64,000 nt of DNA from NCBI RefSeq assembly GCF_002943525.1, contig NZ_CP025394.1, positions 8,571,001-8,635,000 on the forward strand. Reading direction: 5' to 3'. The notes beneath the pieces were generated by a model. That model did not search any database, was not told the DNA's origin, and saw only the letters and a list, made by a program, of their open reading frames with translations. This DNA comes from Kitasatospora sp. MMS16-BH015 (lineage in GTDB: Bacteria; Actinomycetota; Actinomycetes; Streptomycetales; Streptomycetaceae). Shown piece after piece: positions 15,993 to 25,101 of the stretch (the stretch's first letter is position 1; each line of letters begins with the position of its first letter). The position numbers and the translations under genes are program-made.

Positions 15993-17969
15993 ATGCCAGC
16001 CAGCACCCGTGACCGCGCAGCGCGGCGGAGCCCGGGCCGTACCGGCCTCCGCCGCCTGCTGCCCTCCCGTCGATGGCTGCCCTCCTGGCGCCGCCTGCTG
16101 CTGACGGTGCTGGTCGGCCTGGCCGGGCTGGCCGGGGTCACCTTCCACGCCTACCGGGCCACGGAGATCCCCGTCGACCTCAAGGCCTTCGCCACGCAGC
16201 AGAACAACGTCTACTACTGGGCCGACGGCACCGAGATGGCCCGCACCGGCGAGGTCAACCGGGAGGACGTGCCGCTGAGCCGGGTGCCCGAGGGCGTCCA
16301 GGCGGCGGTGGTGGCGGCCGAGAACGAGAGCTTCTACACGGACCAGGGGGTCGACCCCAAGGGCCTGCTGCGGGCGGTGTACGCCATCGCCACCGGCGGC
16401 GAGACCCAGGGCGGCTCCACCATCACCCAGCAGTACGTGAAGAACGCCTACCTGAACCAGAAGCAGACGATCGGCCGCAAGGTCACCGAGATGTTCATGG
16501 CGGTGAAGCTCGACGGGAGGCTGAGCAAGCAGCAGATCCTGGAGGGCTACCTCAACACCAGCTGGTTCGGCCGGGGCGGCTACGGCATCGAGCGGGCGGC
16601 CCAGGCGTACTACGGCAAGGACGTCTCCCAGCTCGACCCCAGCCAGGGTGCCTTCCTGGCCTCGCTGCTCAAGGGCGCCGGGCTGTTCGACCCGGCGGTG
16701 AGCCCGGAGAACCACCAGCGAGCGGTGGAGCGCTGGAGCTGGATCCTGGACCGGATGGTCAAGACCGGCAAGCTCTCCGCCGCCGAGCGGGCCCGCTACA
16801 CCACCTTCCCCGAACCCCAGGCACCCCCGGCCGCGGCCGGCCTGCGAGGCCAGACCGGCTACCTGGTCGACCTGGCCCGCAAGTACGTGACCTCGCACAC
16901 CGGCATCACCGACGCCCAGCTCGACCTCGGCGGCTACCAGATCCGCACCACCTTCGAGCGCCCGGCCGAGACCGCCCTGACCGGCGCCGTGCAGGAGGCC
17001 ACCGGCCGGCTGAAGGCCGACGCGGGGCTCCGGGTGGGGGCCGCCTCGGTGGCCGCCGACGGCCGGGTGCTCGCCGTCTACGGTGGCCCGGACTACCTCA
17101 AGCAGGGCTACGACAACGCCAATTCGGCCCTGGTGCCGGCGGGCACCGCCTTCACCCCCTTCGTCTACGCCGCCGCCCTCGCCCAGGGCACCCAGCGTCA
17201 GCCGGACGCGGCCCGGCGCACCACCGTCTCCCCGGGCACCACCTACGAGGGCGAGGACCGGGCCGCGATGCAGACCGCCGTCGGCCCGTACTGGGACCGC
17301 AACGGGAAGATCGTCAAGGGCCTCAACGACGGCGGCCGGTCCTTCGGGAAGATCACCCTGCAGGAGGCGGTGGCGCAGTCGGCCAACAGCGCGCTGGAGC
17401 AACTCGGCCTGGACGTCGGCCTGGAGCGGGTCCGCAAGACCGCCACCGCGCTGGGCCTGCTGCCCGACAGCCTGGGCCCGCAGGTGCCGGAGTTCGCCCT
17501 CGGCAACTCCACGCCGAGCGCCCTGCGGATGGCCGCCGCCTACGGCACCTTCGCCGCCGGGGGCCTGCACGCCGACCCGTACACGGTGCAGCGGATCACC
17601 CGCAACGGCACCGACCTCCCGCTCGCCAAGCCGGCCCCGGCCCGGGCGCTGAGCCCGGAGGTGGCCGGCCAGGTCGACGCGGCCCTGACCGAGGCCGTCC
17701 GGCACGGCACCGCCACGGGCGCCCAGCTGCCGGGCCGCCCGGCCGCCGGGAAGACCGGCACCACCCACGAGAACACCGCCGGCTGGTTCGTCGGCTACAG
17801 CGGCGGGCGGTCCACCGCCGTCGCGGTGTTCCGCCTGGACGCGCACAGCGTCCAGGCCCTGCCGCTGGACGGGCAGGGCGACCCGGCCAAGTCCCCGGCG
17901 GCGAACTCCCTGCCGGTGGACGTCTGGAGCAGCTACGAGAAGGCCCTGCCGGCCGCCGTCAGCCCTTGA
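15993..17969 (+). CDS. Class A penicillin-binding protein with degenerate transpeptidase site
   Basis: A 658-residue membrane-anchored peptidoglycan synthase. A basic N-terminus and one TM helix (about 33-52) are followed by a GT51 glycosyltransferase domain with all usual motifs: VAAENESFYTDQGVD, GGSTITQQYVKN, KVTEMFMAVKLD and the YLN..WFGRG segment. The transpeptidase domain keeps SxN (SAN in AQSANSALEQ) and KTG (AAGKTGTT). The catalytic SxxK is replaced by T385-A-F-T388, so both the acyl-Ser and the general-base Lys are missing. It is thus probably a glycosyltransferase with an inactive or regulatory transpeptidase domain. Its 3' end overlaps that of the convergent deacetylase gene by 11 nt. 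Confidence 0.92.
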   Translation: MPASTRDRAARRSPGRTGLRRLLPSRRWLPSWRRLLLTVLVGLAGLAGVTFHAYRATEIPVDLKAFATQQNNVYYWADGTEMARTGEVNREDVPLSRVPEGVQAAVVAAENESFYTDQGVDPKGLLRAVYAIATGGETQGGSTITQQYVKNAYLNQKQTIGRKVTEMFMAVKLDGRLSKQQILEGYLNTSWFGRGGYGIERAAQAYYGKDVSQLDPSQGAFLASLLKGAGLFDPAVSPENHQRAVERWSWILDRMVKTGKLSAAERARYTTFPEPQAPPAAAGLRGQTGYLVDLARKYVTSHTGITDAQLDLGGYQIRTTFERPAETALTGAVQEATGRLKADAGLRVGAASVAADGRVLAVYGGPDYLKQGYDNANSALVPAGTAFTPFVYAAALAQGTQRQPDAARRTTVSPGTTYEGEDRAAMQTAVGPYWDRNGKIVKGLNDGGRSFGKITLQEAVAQSANSALEQLGLDVGLERVRKTATALGLLPDSLGPQVPEFALGNSTPSALRMAAAYGTFAAGGLHADPYTVQRITRNGTDLPLAKPAPARALSPEVAGQVDAALTEAVRHGTATGAQLPGRPAAGKTGTTHENTAGWFVGYSGGRSTAVAVFRLDAHSVQALPLDGQGDPAKSPAANSLPVDVWSSYEKALPAAVSP

Positions 17970-19230
17970 CGAAGGAGGCCCAGTCCGGCTCCTGGCCAGG
18001 ATCCAGCGTGCGCAACTTGGCCAGGACGGACGGGTCCTGGACGTCCATCCAGTCGGCGAGCTCCTTGAACGAGACGCAGCGCACGTCCGGCTTGGTGCAG
18101 ACGGTGCGCATCACGTCCTCGACGGCCTTCATGTAGATCCCGTCGTTCCAGGTCTCGAAGTGGTTGCCGATGAACAGCGGTGCCCGGCTGCCGTGGTAGA
18201 CCCGCTCGAAGCCGTTGAGGTAGCCGTCCTGGGCCTCCTGCTGCCAGCTGCGGAACTTCGAGGTGTCGTGCGAGAGGTTGCCGTTCGACTGGTTGGCCAG
18301 GAAGTTGAAGTCCATCGAGAGGACCTGGAAGTCCTGGTCCGGGTAGGGGAGTTGCTGGAGCGGGAAGTTCCAGACCCCGCCGCTCTTGGCGGGCCAGATC
18401 TGGAAGTCGCCCGGTGAGCTGGCGTCGTAGCGCCAGCCCAGCTGCTTCTCCACCGGGAGCAGGTTCTGCCGGCCCTCCAGGCAGGGCGCCCGGCCGCCGA
18501 CCAGCTCCTTGCGGTAGTCGAAGGGCAGGGGCGGGAGGTCCTGGTACCCGGTGTTGGTCTTCCAGTTCTCCACGAAGGAGTAGGCCTGCCGGGTCTCCTC
18601 CTGCCAGTCCGCGCTGCTCCAGTCCTTGCCGCTGCCCGGGGTGGGCGCGCAGAAGTGCCCGTTGAAGTGGGTGCCGATCTCGTCGCCGTCCGCCCAGGCC
18701 CGGCGCAGCTGGGCGAGGGTGTCCTTGATGTGCTGGTCCGTCGGGAAGTCGATGGCCGAGCTGCCCGCCCCGTGCTGCGGCGGGTGGTAGAGCGTGCGCT
18801 TGGACTTGGGCAGCAGGTACAGCCCGGTCAGGAAGAAGGTCATCTGGGCGTTGCTCTGCTCCGCCACGTCGAGGAAGTGCGAGAACAGGTGGTCGTCGCC
18901 CTCCAGCGCGCCATCCCAGGAGAAGACCACGAACTGCGGCGGCTGCTCACCGGGCTTCAGCTTCTGCGGCACCGGCTGCTTGGGCGCCGGGCCGGTGTCG
19001 GCGGTGGAGCCGTCGCCGATCACGTGCACCTGGCCGTCCCAGGTCGGGGTCGGTGTCGGGGTCGGCGATGGCGATGGCGGCGGGCTGGGGCTCGGTGGCG
19101 TGCCCGGGGGCGTGGCGCGGGCGGCCACCGGCCGGGTGGCCGGCTCCGGGCCGGCGGGGACCAGCGCGAAGGCGAGCGCCGTCGCTATGCCGCCGGTCAA
19201 CAGCAGGGTGGTTCGCCGAGTGGTTCGCAC
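17959..19230 (-). CDS. Secreted polysaccharide deacetylase-like protein (NodB fold)
   Basis: A 423-residue exported protein. It has a signal peptide (TTRRTTLLLTGGIATALAFA), a Pro/Ser/Thr-rich spacer (about 40-70), then a NodB-like domain. FSWDGALEGDD fits motif 1 (Asp-rich) and GTHFNGHFC fits motif 2, where the two His would hold the metal. The domain is longer than classical NodB and similar to uncharacterised Streptomyces deacetylases. The GTG at 19230 was chosen because GAGG lies 8 nt upstream; the frame continues further but loses the signal-peptide shape. The substrate could be cell-wall glycan or chitin-derived material. Confidence 0.8.
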   Translation of the reverse strand: MRTTRRTTLLLTGGIATALAFALVPAGPEPATRPVAARATPPGTPPSPSPPPSPSPTPTPTPTWDGQVHVIGDGSTADTGPAPKQPVPQKLKPGEQPPQFVVFSWDGALEGDDHLFSHFLDVAEQSNAQMTFFLTGLYLLPKSKRTLYHPPQHGAGSSAIDFPTDQHIKDTLAQLRRAWADGDEIGTHFNGHFCAPTPGSGKDWSSADWQEETRQAYSFVENWKTNTGYQDLPPLPFDYRKELVGGRAPCLEGRQNLLPVEKQLGWRYDASSPGDFQIWPAKSGGVWNFPLQQLPYPDQDFQVLSMDFNFLANQSNGNLSHDTSKFRSWQQEAQDGYLNGFERVYHGSRAPLFIGNHFETWNDGIYMKAVEDVMRTVCTKPDVRCVSFKELADWMDVQDPSVLAKLRTLDPGQEPDWASFVKG

Positions 19231-19394
19231 CGTCACAACCTCGTTCCTGGAAGGGATACCCCGTTCCGGAGAGACGACGTGGGGTGCCCGATCCGTGGCA
19301 GCGGAGGGGCAGTGACGATCATCACTAGGCCTGGGAAGATCGAGTTCTGCCAGGTTTTGCAACACTCCGACCTCCCCACTGCGTTCCTAGGACC

Positions 19395-20039
19395 GTGAAA
19401 CCAACCGTGATCCCCGATCAGGCCCCACCCGGGCCACCGGCCTTCCCGGACTTCGTCGCGGCCCGCGGCAGCCACCTGCTGAAGACCGCCTACCTGCTGA
19501 CCCGCGGGGACAGCCACCTGGCCGAGGACCTCGTGCAGGAGACGCTCAGCCGCCTCTACGTCCGCTGGGGCCGGATATCCGGCCTGGAGAACCCGGCCAG
19601 CTACGCCCAGACCGTGCTGGCCAACACCTTCCTGACCTACCGCCGGCGGCGCAGCAGCACCGAGCGGGCCACCCACGAGTTCCCCGACATGGCGGTCAGC
19701 GACGTCGACCCGACCCTGCGGGTGGCCCTGCTGCGGGCCCTCGCCGAGGCCCCGCCCAAGGACCGCGCCGTGCTGGTGCTCCGCTTCTGGGAGGACCGCA
19801 CCGTGGCGCAGACCGCCGCCGCGCTGGACATGAGCGAGGCCGCCGTGCGCTCGCGCAGCCACCGGGCGCTCGGGCGGATGCGCGAGCTGCTCGGCAGCAG
19901 CCTGACCGACCAGGACGCCGACCTCGCCAGAGCCGCGGCACCTGCGGCACCCGCTGCACCCGCCGCCCCTGCGGCAGCCCGGACCGCCAAGCCGGCGGCA
20001 GCCACGACCACGAAGGCGGTACTCGGCCATGCCCACTGA
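19395..20039 (+). CDS. RNA polymerase sigma factor, SigE-type ECF family
   Basis: A 214-residue ECF-like sigma factor. Region 2 lies at about 25-90 (HLLKTAYLLTRGDSHLAEDL, then VRWGRI) and region 4 at about 115-170 (PKDRAVLVLRFWEDRTVAQT, MSEAAVRSRSHRAL). An Ala/Pro repeat tail follows (about 180-214) that is not conserved. The GTG at 19395 starts the frame. The last 11 nt overlap the next gene, which encodes a membrane-anchored protein, so the two are translationally coupled. This arrangement is typical of SigE-type factors with a partner that may tether or sense. Confidence 0.9.
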   Translation: MKPTVIPDQAPPGPPAFPDFVAARGSHLLKTAYLLTRGDSHLAEDLVQETLSRLYVRWGRISGLENPASYAQTVLANTFLTYRRRRSSTERATHEFPDMAVSDVDPTLRVALLRALAEAPPKDRAVLVLRFWEDRTVAQTAAALDMSEAAVRSRSHRALGRMRELLGSSLTDQDADLARAAAPAAPAAPAAPAAARTAKPAAATTTKAVLGHAH

Positions 20040-21354
20040 CGACCGGACGGACGACTTCCTCGAGGCCAGCTTCGCCGAGGTGCTGCGCCTGGCTGCTGAC
20101 GGCGCCCCCGCCCTGGGCAGCGAGGCGATGACCTTCGGTGCGACCGTGCGCGGCCGGCGCCGTCAGCGCCGCCGCCGCGCCGCCGCCGTGGGGGCCGCCG
20201 CCCTGGCGGTCCTGCTGGTCAGCGGCGGAGCGGCGCTGGCCTGGCAGCCGGCCGGCGCCACCCGGGCCACGGTGGTCGCCCCCGGCGACGCCCCGTCGGC
20301 CGGCCCCCGCCCCAGCCGCACTGCCTCGGCCACACCGACCGTGCCGGCCGTGCCGGCCACCGACGTGCAGCTGCTCGACCGGCTGCGTTCGCTGCTGCCC
20401 TCCTGGACGCTCAGCGAGCCCACCGGGCACGGCACCGTGCCCACGGCGGACTCCCCGGACACCTTCGCCTCCTACGTCCTCGACGACGGCCACGGCAAGG
20501 CCTGGCTCAGGCTGAGCCTGCGCCACAACACCCTCCCGGTGAAGCCGGACGCCCTCGGCTCCTGCCCCGACCCCGTCTCCTCGCCGTACGCCGTCTGCCA
20601 CCGCACCACGCTCCAGGACGGCTCGACGCTGGTGCTGCTCCAGGACTGGTACTTCCCTGCCCGCGAGCTCGGGGCCAAGCGCTGGTCGGCCGAACTGGAC
20701 CGGCCCGACGGGACCTCGCTCAAGCTCACCGAGACCAACACCCCGGGGCAGAAGCTGGTCGAGACCACCCGCACCGACCCGCCGCTGACGCCGGCCCAGC
20801 TCCAGGGCATCGTCACCGACCCGGGCTGGCGGCCCGCCCTGGCCGCGATCCCCGCCGTGCCGGCGGTCTCCCCGGCCGACATCGCCCGGAAGAGCTTCAA
20901 CTTCCCGCCGAGCGCGAAGATCCTGGAGGCGATCGCCCCGCTGCTCCCGGACCACCTGGTGGCCTCGGACGCCGGCGGCAGCGACGACTCGGGGGCGCAC
21001 TTCACGGTGGACGACGGCCGGGGCAAGAGCCTGGTGGAGATCGGGGTCCAGGACTGGAGCGTCTACAAGCCCGGGGTCAGCACCTGGTCCGACGTCACCG
21101 AGAGCTTCCAGAACGCCCCGGTCCTGCCGGACGGCACCCGGGTGCTCCGCTCCAGCGACCGCGACTACGCCGGCCAACCGGGCCTGGTCCGCAACGGCAT
21201 CGACATCCTCCGCCCGGACCACCTCCGCGTCACGATCTGGTCTTACAACACCCCCGCCCAGCCCCAGGCCCCGACCCGCAGCCGGCCGGTCCTCTCGGTC
21301 GACCAGCTGCAGGCCCTGGCCACCAACCCGGTCTGGGAGACCGTGAAGGGGTGA
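20029..21354 (+). CDS. Membrane-anchored protein coupled to the sigma factor, duplicated outer domain
   Basis: A 441-residue protein. It has a cytoplasmic N-terminal segment of about 50 residues (acidic, then Arg-rich), one TM helix (about 54-76, AVGAAALAVLLVSGGAALAW) and a large outer part. The outer part holds two related halves. Each begins with a LL..L.P motif (LRSLLPSWTLSEP; IAPLLPDHLVASD), followed by a VxDDGxGK motif (LDDGHGKAWLRL; VDDGRGKSLVEI), and each ends in xxLTPAQLQGIVTDPGW / LSVDQLQALATNPVW. The zinc-binding anti-sigma HxxxCxxC motif was not seen. It probably modulates the upstream sigma factor, by analogy with its position. Confidence 0.8.
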   Translation: MPTDDRTDDFLEASFAEVLRLAADGAPALGSEAMTFGATVRGRRRQRRRRAAAVGAAALAVLLVSGGAALAWQPAGATRATVVAPGDAPSAGPRPSRTASATPTVPAVPATDVQLLDRLRSLLPSWTLSEPTGHGTVPTADSPDTFASYVLDDGHGKAWLRLSLRHNTLPVKPDALGSCPDPVSSPYAVCHRTTLQDGSTLVLLQDWYFPARELGAKRWSAELDRPDGTSLKLTETNTPGQKLVETTRTDPPLTPAQLQGIVTDPGWRPALAAIPAVPAVSPADIARKSFNFPPSAKILEAIAPLLPDHLVASDAGGSDDSGAHFTVDDGRGKSLVEIGVQDWSVYKPGVSTWSDVTESFQNAPVLPDGTRVLRSSDRDYAGQPGLVRNGIDILRPDHLRVTIWSYNTPAQPQAPTRSRPVLSVDQLQALATNPVWETVKG

Positions 21355-21399
21355 CGCCCGGCAGCCGGCGGATCGTTCCCGGGGTTCGTTCCTGACCTC

Positions 21400-21429
21400 T
21401 TGACAGGTCTGGACCACTTGGAGTTGAGT
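21400..21429 (+). promoter_or_regulatory. Chitinase promoter with overlapping DasR-type dre site
   Basis: ACAGGTCTGGACCACT (21403-21418) matches 14 of 16 positions of the dre consensus ACTGGTCTAGACCACT recognised by the N-acetylglucosamine-responsive regulator DasR. It overlaps a perfect -35 TTGACA (21400-21405), with a weak -10 TTGAGT (21424-21429) after 18 nt. Release by amino-sugar phosphates would switch on the chitinase. Confidence 0.82.
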
Positions 21430-21481
21430 GCGCGGCGGGTCCCCCTGCCCTGCCCGTCCTTACCCCCACGAGGAGTGGCAC

Positions 21482-22591
21482 ATGAACAAGCGGAACATCG
21501 CCGCGCTGCTGTCCGGCGTGCTCGCCGCGGCCGGCCTGGCCGTCGCGGTCCCCGCGACCTCGACGGCGGCCGCGGCCTGCGCGGCACCGTACTCGGCCGC
21601 GCAGGTCTACACCGGCGGCACGACCGCCTCGTACAACGGCCACAACTGGGGCGCCAAGTGGTGGACCCAGGGCGAGGCCCCGAGCACCGGCGGCTCCGGG
21701 GTCTGGGCCGACCAGGGCGCCTGCGGCGGCAGCGGCCCCTCGCCCAGCCCGAGCGGCACGGCGCCGAGCTGCGACCACCCGGTCTGGGTGGCCGGCACCC
21801 AGTACGCCACCGGCGCCGTGGTCAGGTACGCGCCCAACGGCCAGTACTACATCGCCACCCACGACAACCCCGGCTACGACCCGACGATCTCCACCTGGTA
21901 CTGGAGCCCGTACACCTGCACCGGCGGCGGCACCCCCAGCCCGAGCCCGACCTCGACCGTGCCGAACCCGGGCGGATTCGTGGTCTCCGAGGCGCAGTTC
22001 AACCAGCTGTTCCCGAGCCGGAACTCCTTCTACACCTACGCCGGCCTGGTCGCGGCGCTCAGCTCCTACCCGGCCTTCGCCGCCACCGGCTCGGACACGG
22101 TGCGGAAGCAGGAGGCCGCGGCCTTCCTGGCCAACGTCAGCCACGAGACCGGCGGCCTGGTGTACATCGTGGAGCAGAACACCGCCAACTACCCCCACTA
22201 CTGCGACAGTTCGCAGCCGTACGGCTGCCCGGCCGGCCAGGCCGCGTACTACGGCCGCGGCCCGATCCAGCTCAGCTGGAACTTCAACTACAAGGCGGCC
22301 GGGGACGCGCTCGGCATCGACCTGCTGGACAACCCCAACCTGGTGCAGACCGACCCGGCCGTCGCCTGGAAGACCGGCCTCTGGTACTGGATGACCCAGA
22401 ACGGCCCGGGCACCATGACCCCGCACAACGCGATGGTGAATGGCGCGGGCTTCGGCGAGACCATCCGCTCCATCAACGGCTCGCTCGAGTGCAACGGCGG
22501 CAACCCCGCCCAGGTGCAGTCCCGGGTCAACGCCTACACCTCATTCGCGGCCGTCCTCGGCGTGCCCACGGGAGGCAACCTGAGCTGCTGA
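21482..22591 (+). CDS. Secreted chitinase, GH19, with chitin-binding modules
   Basis: A 369-residue exported enzyme that hydrolyses chitin. Signal peptide (about 1-31, ending ATSTAAAA). Two short CBM5/12-like modules follow (about 32-80 and 95-152), each containing YxxGxxVxYxxxxYxAxxW-like aromatic patterns and separated by Gly/Ser/Pro linkers. The GH19 domain (about 168-369) includes the catalytic Glu in NVSHETGGL and the GRGPIQLSWN motif. The domain is the shorter bacterial (ChiC-type) form. A GAGGAG site precedes the ATG at 21482. Control by the dre site upstream links it to GlcNAc sensing. Confidence 0.95.
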   Translation: MNKRNIAALLSGVLAAAGLAVAVPATSTAAAACAAPYSAAQVYTGGTTASYNGHNWGAKWWTQGEAPSTGGSGVWADQGACGGSGPSPSPSGTAPSCDHPVWVAGTQYATGAVVRYAPNGQYYIATHDNPGYDPTISTWYWSPYTCTGGGTPSPSPTSTVPNPGGFVVSEAQFNQLFPSRNSFYTYAGLVAALSSYPAFAATGSDTVRKQEAAAFLANVSHETGGLVYIVEQNTANYPHYCDSSQPYGCPAGQAAYYGRGPIQLSWNFNYKAAGDALGIDLLDNPNLVQTDPAVAWKTGLWYWMTQNGPGTMTPHNAMVNGAGFGETIRSINGSLECNGGNPAQVQSRVNAYTSFAAVLGVPTGGNLSC

Positions 22592-22819
22592 CCGGCCGGA
22601 CGCCGGCGGCAGGGGCACGGCGTCGAGGCGGTGGAGCCGGACGCCGGAGCGCTCCTCGGCGACGGCGACACCGGCTGTGTGAGCGTCGCAGCCGGCCGGC
22701 CGGATCGTCAGGCCGCTCGCCAGCGCGCCTTCCGGGTTCGCCCCTCGCAAACCGGCACCGCCGATGGCCATCGGATCCTGGAGCAGGACCGAACCCGGGG
22801 GGCCTCCCCGGTCACAGCA

Positions 22820-24007
22820 CTAGGCGCCCAGGCTGAGGGGGAGGCGGAGGTGGAGCTCGAAGCCGCCGGCCGTGGTGGGGGCGGTGGTGAGGGTGCCGCC
22901 GAGGAGGGCGGCGCGTTCGCGCAGGCCGGTGAGGCCGTGGCCGCCGGTGGGGAGGTCGGGGTGGGGGAGGCCTGCGGGTGGGGCGGTGTTGTGGACGGTG
23001 AGGAGGAGGTGGCCGTCGGCGAGGCGGAGGCGGACGGTGGTGGCGGCGCCGGGGGCGTGCTTGCGGACGTTGGTCAGGGCCTCCTGGACGGTGCGGTAGG
23101 CCGTCCGTTCGAGGTGGTCGGGGAGGCGGTGCGGCAGCTCGGCGTCGAGGGTGACGGGCAGGCCGGCGGAGTCCACCAGGGTGGGCAGGTCGGCCAGGGT
23201 GGGGCCGTGGTCGCCGACGGCCCGGTACGCCAGGACCAGCTCGCGGAGGTCGTCGAGGGTGGCGACGGCCAGGGTCCGCAGGGTGCCGGCGGCCGCCCTG
23301 ACGTTCGAGTCCTCGGCCGTGACCTCGAGGGCACCGGCCTGGACGGCGATCAGGCTGGCCTGGTGGGCGACCACGTCGTGCATCTCGCGGGCGATCCGGG
23401 CCCGCTCCTGGGCGATGACGGTCTGCTGGTGGAGGGCCCGCTCCTGGTCGCGTAGCACGGCCAACTCCGTTACTCGATCGGAGAGTTCCGTCCTGGTTCG
23501 GACGAGCAGCCCGAGCGCGGCCGGGCCGGCGCCGAGGAGGGTGGAGTAGATGAGCTGTTCGGTGAGGTGGTCGACCGAGGTTTGGGCCAGGAGGGCGAGC
23601 GGCCAGGGCAGGAAGACGGTGCCGATCACCAGCGAGGTGCCGAGCAGCTTCTGCCAGGTCGGGACGAGGCTGCGGGCGAGGGTGTAGCTGAGCACGGCGG
23701 CCGAGACGAAGGCGTCGCCGGTCAGGATGCCGGGGAGCCCGGCCAGCAGGGCCGCGCGCGGGAGGCGTCGGCGGGCGAGCAGCACCGCTGCGGTCAGCAG
23801 CGAGAGCCCGAAGGCCGGCCCCGCCGGGCCCGGCGGGAAGCTCAGCACGGTGTCGGTCACGGAGAGCGCGGTCAGCGCGGCGTCGACGGCCAGTCGTCGG
23901 CTGGGGGAGCAGTCGGCCCAGGGCAGCAGCCCGGGCGAGGGGGCCGGGGCGGTGGCCGGGGCAGTGGCCTGCGGCGATGGGGTCGCGGCGGTGGGCCGTG
24001 GCGTCAC
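22820..24007 (-). CDS. Two-component sensor histidine kinase (HisKA_3 / NarL-type partner)
   Basis: A 395-residue membrane kinase. It has about four to five membrane helices (about 40-150) and a HisKA_3 dimerisation domain whose phospho-acceptor His is in REMHDVVAHQA. The HATPase domain is C-terminal, with TVQEALTNVRKHA as N-box and GGHGLTGLRERA as G-box. No periplasmic sensor domain of size is present, so the signal may be sensed in the membrane. The GTG at 24007 overlaps the response-regulator stop (GTGA), giving strict coupling. Transcribed from 24681 leftward; convergent with the chitinase gene. Confidence 0.92.
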   Translation of the reverse strand: MTPRPTAATPSPQATAPATAPAPSPGLLPWADCSPSRRLAVDAALTALSVTDTVLSFPPGPAGPAFGLSLLTAAVLLARRRLPRAALLAGLPGILTGDAFVSAAVLSYTLARSLVPTWQKLLGTSLVIGTVFLPWPLALLAQTSVDHLTEQLIYSTLLGAGPAALGLLVRTRTELSDRVTELAVLRDQERALHQQTVIAQERARIAREMHDVVAHQASLIAVQAGALEVTAEDSNVRAAAGTLRTLAVATLDDLRELVLAYRAVGDHGPTLADLPTLVDSAGLPVTLDAELPHRLPDHLERTAYRTVQEALTNVRKHAPGAATTVRLRLADGHLLLTVHNTAPPAGLPHPDLPTGGHGLTGLRERAALLGGTLTTAPTTAGGFELHLRLPLSLGA

Positions 24008-24681
24008 AGCTGCTCGGCCTCGGCCAGCAGGCCGGCCCGGTCGGCCAGTACGGCGGCCTGGATCCGGTTCGTCACCCCGAGCTTGGCGACCACGGTGCTG
24101 ACGTGGTCCTTCACCGTGGTGAGGCGGATGTTCAGCCGTGCCCCGATCTCCGGGTTGGAGAGCCCCTGGGCGAGGAAGGTGAGCACCTCGCGCTCGCGCG
24201 GCGACAGCACCTCGTCCAGCTGCCCGGACCGGGCCGCCGCCCGCGGTCGGCCCCCGGCCGCCAGCCGTCTGGCCATCGCGGGGGAGAGGCAGCCCGCGCC
24301 CGTGGCCAACGCCCGGACGGCCCGGACCAGTTCGGTCGGCGGCGTGGCCTTGAGGAGGAAGCCGCTCGCGCCGCCGCGGACGGCCTCGGCGAGGTGCTCG
24401 TCGGAGTCGAAGGTGGTCAGCACGCCCACCTGGGGCGGGGCGGGCAGCGCCGTCAGCCGGCGGAGCACCGCGAAGCCGTCCATCCCGGGCATCCGGATGT
24501 CCAGCAGGACCACGTCGGGGCGCAGGCGGCGGACGATGTCGAGGGCCTCGATGCCGTGGCAGGCCGCCACGACCTCCAGATCGGGGGCGGCACCGAGGAT
24601 CAGGGCCATGCCGGACCGGACGAGGGCTTCGTCGTCGACCACGAGCACCCGCACCCGGCGGTCGGGAGAGAGCTGTGGCAT
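24004..24681 (-). CDS. Two-component response regulator, LuxR/NarL family
   Basis: A 225-residue regulator. The receiver domain (about 9-125) carries the acidic pair VDDE, phospho-acceptor Asp61 in LLDIRMPGMDG, the switch Thr in VLTTF and the Lys in FLLKA. The LuxR-type helix-turn-helix (about 155-218) is LSPREREVLTFLAQGLSNPE... with TTVKDHVSTVVAKLGV as recognition segment. It is the first gene of the pair and should act with the kinase at 22820-24007. Target genes are unknown; the divergent 420-bp region leads into the SDP-like operon, which is a possible target. Confidence 0.95.
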   Translation of the reverse strand: MPQLSPDRRVRVLVVDDEALVRSGMALILGAAPDLEVVAACHGIEALDIVRRLRPDVVLLDIRMPGMDGFAVLRRLTALPAPPQVGVLTTFDSDEHLAEAVRGGASGFLLKATPPTELVRAVRALATGAGCLSPAMARRLAAGGRPRAAARSGQLDEVLSPREREVLTFLAQGLSNPEIGARLNIRLTTVKDHVSTVVAKLGVTNRIQAAVLADRAGLLAEAEQL

Positions 24682-25101
24682 GTGACATTTTCCCTAGGGT
24701 GCAGTGCCGTCCGGGATGCGAACGCCGTGACGTTACCCCAGGTGGGGAAGGTCGCGGAAGCCCCGATCGGCGGGAACAGGGCCGACGAAGGCACCGCCCC
24801 CTTCGATGGACCCCCGCCGATCGGCGGGATTTTCCACCGGAATCCCGGAAGGGCAGAGCCCGTATTCGCGCGCGTGCTTCCTTTAAGAAGCCGATCCCCC
24901 CACCGACGGGATCCACCGGCGGTGCCGATTCGGCGCCGGCCGTGGAGCGGGCCGGTCGTCTTGTACGTTCTTCCACAGCGCGGTGGCCGGGGGGTGCTGC
25001 GACGGGGTTTCTCACTCCTGTCGGGGGATTTCCTTCCGGTTTGTCATGACGCCGTGTCCGGCGCTGATGCGCCGAAGGTCAACAGTCAGAAGGAGAGAAA
25101 C
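24682..25101. promoter_or_regulatory. Divergent intergenic region between response regulator and small secreted protein
   Basis: No gene seen in these 420 bp. CCCGCCGATCGGCGGG (24813-24828) is a perfect 16-bp palindrome. A related CCGATCGGCGGGAA sits at 24762-24775, and CCGATYCGGC-like pieces recur near 24934-24950, so a repeated operator is plausible. A ribosome site (AAGGAGAG) precedes the ATG at 25102. No clear -35/-10 pair was found. Confidence 0.5.
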
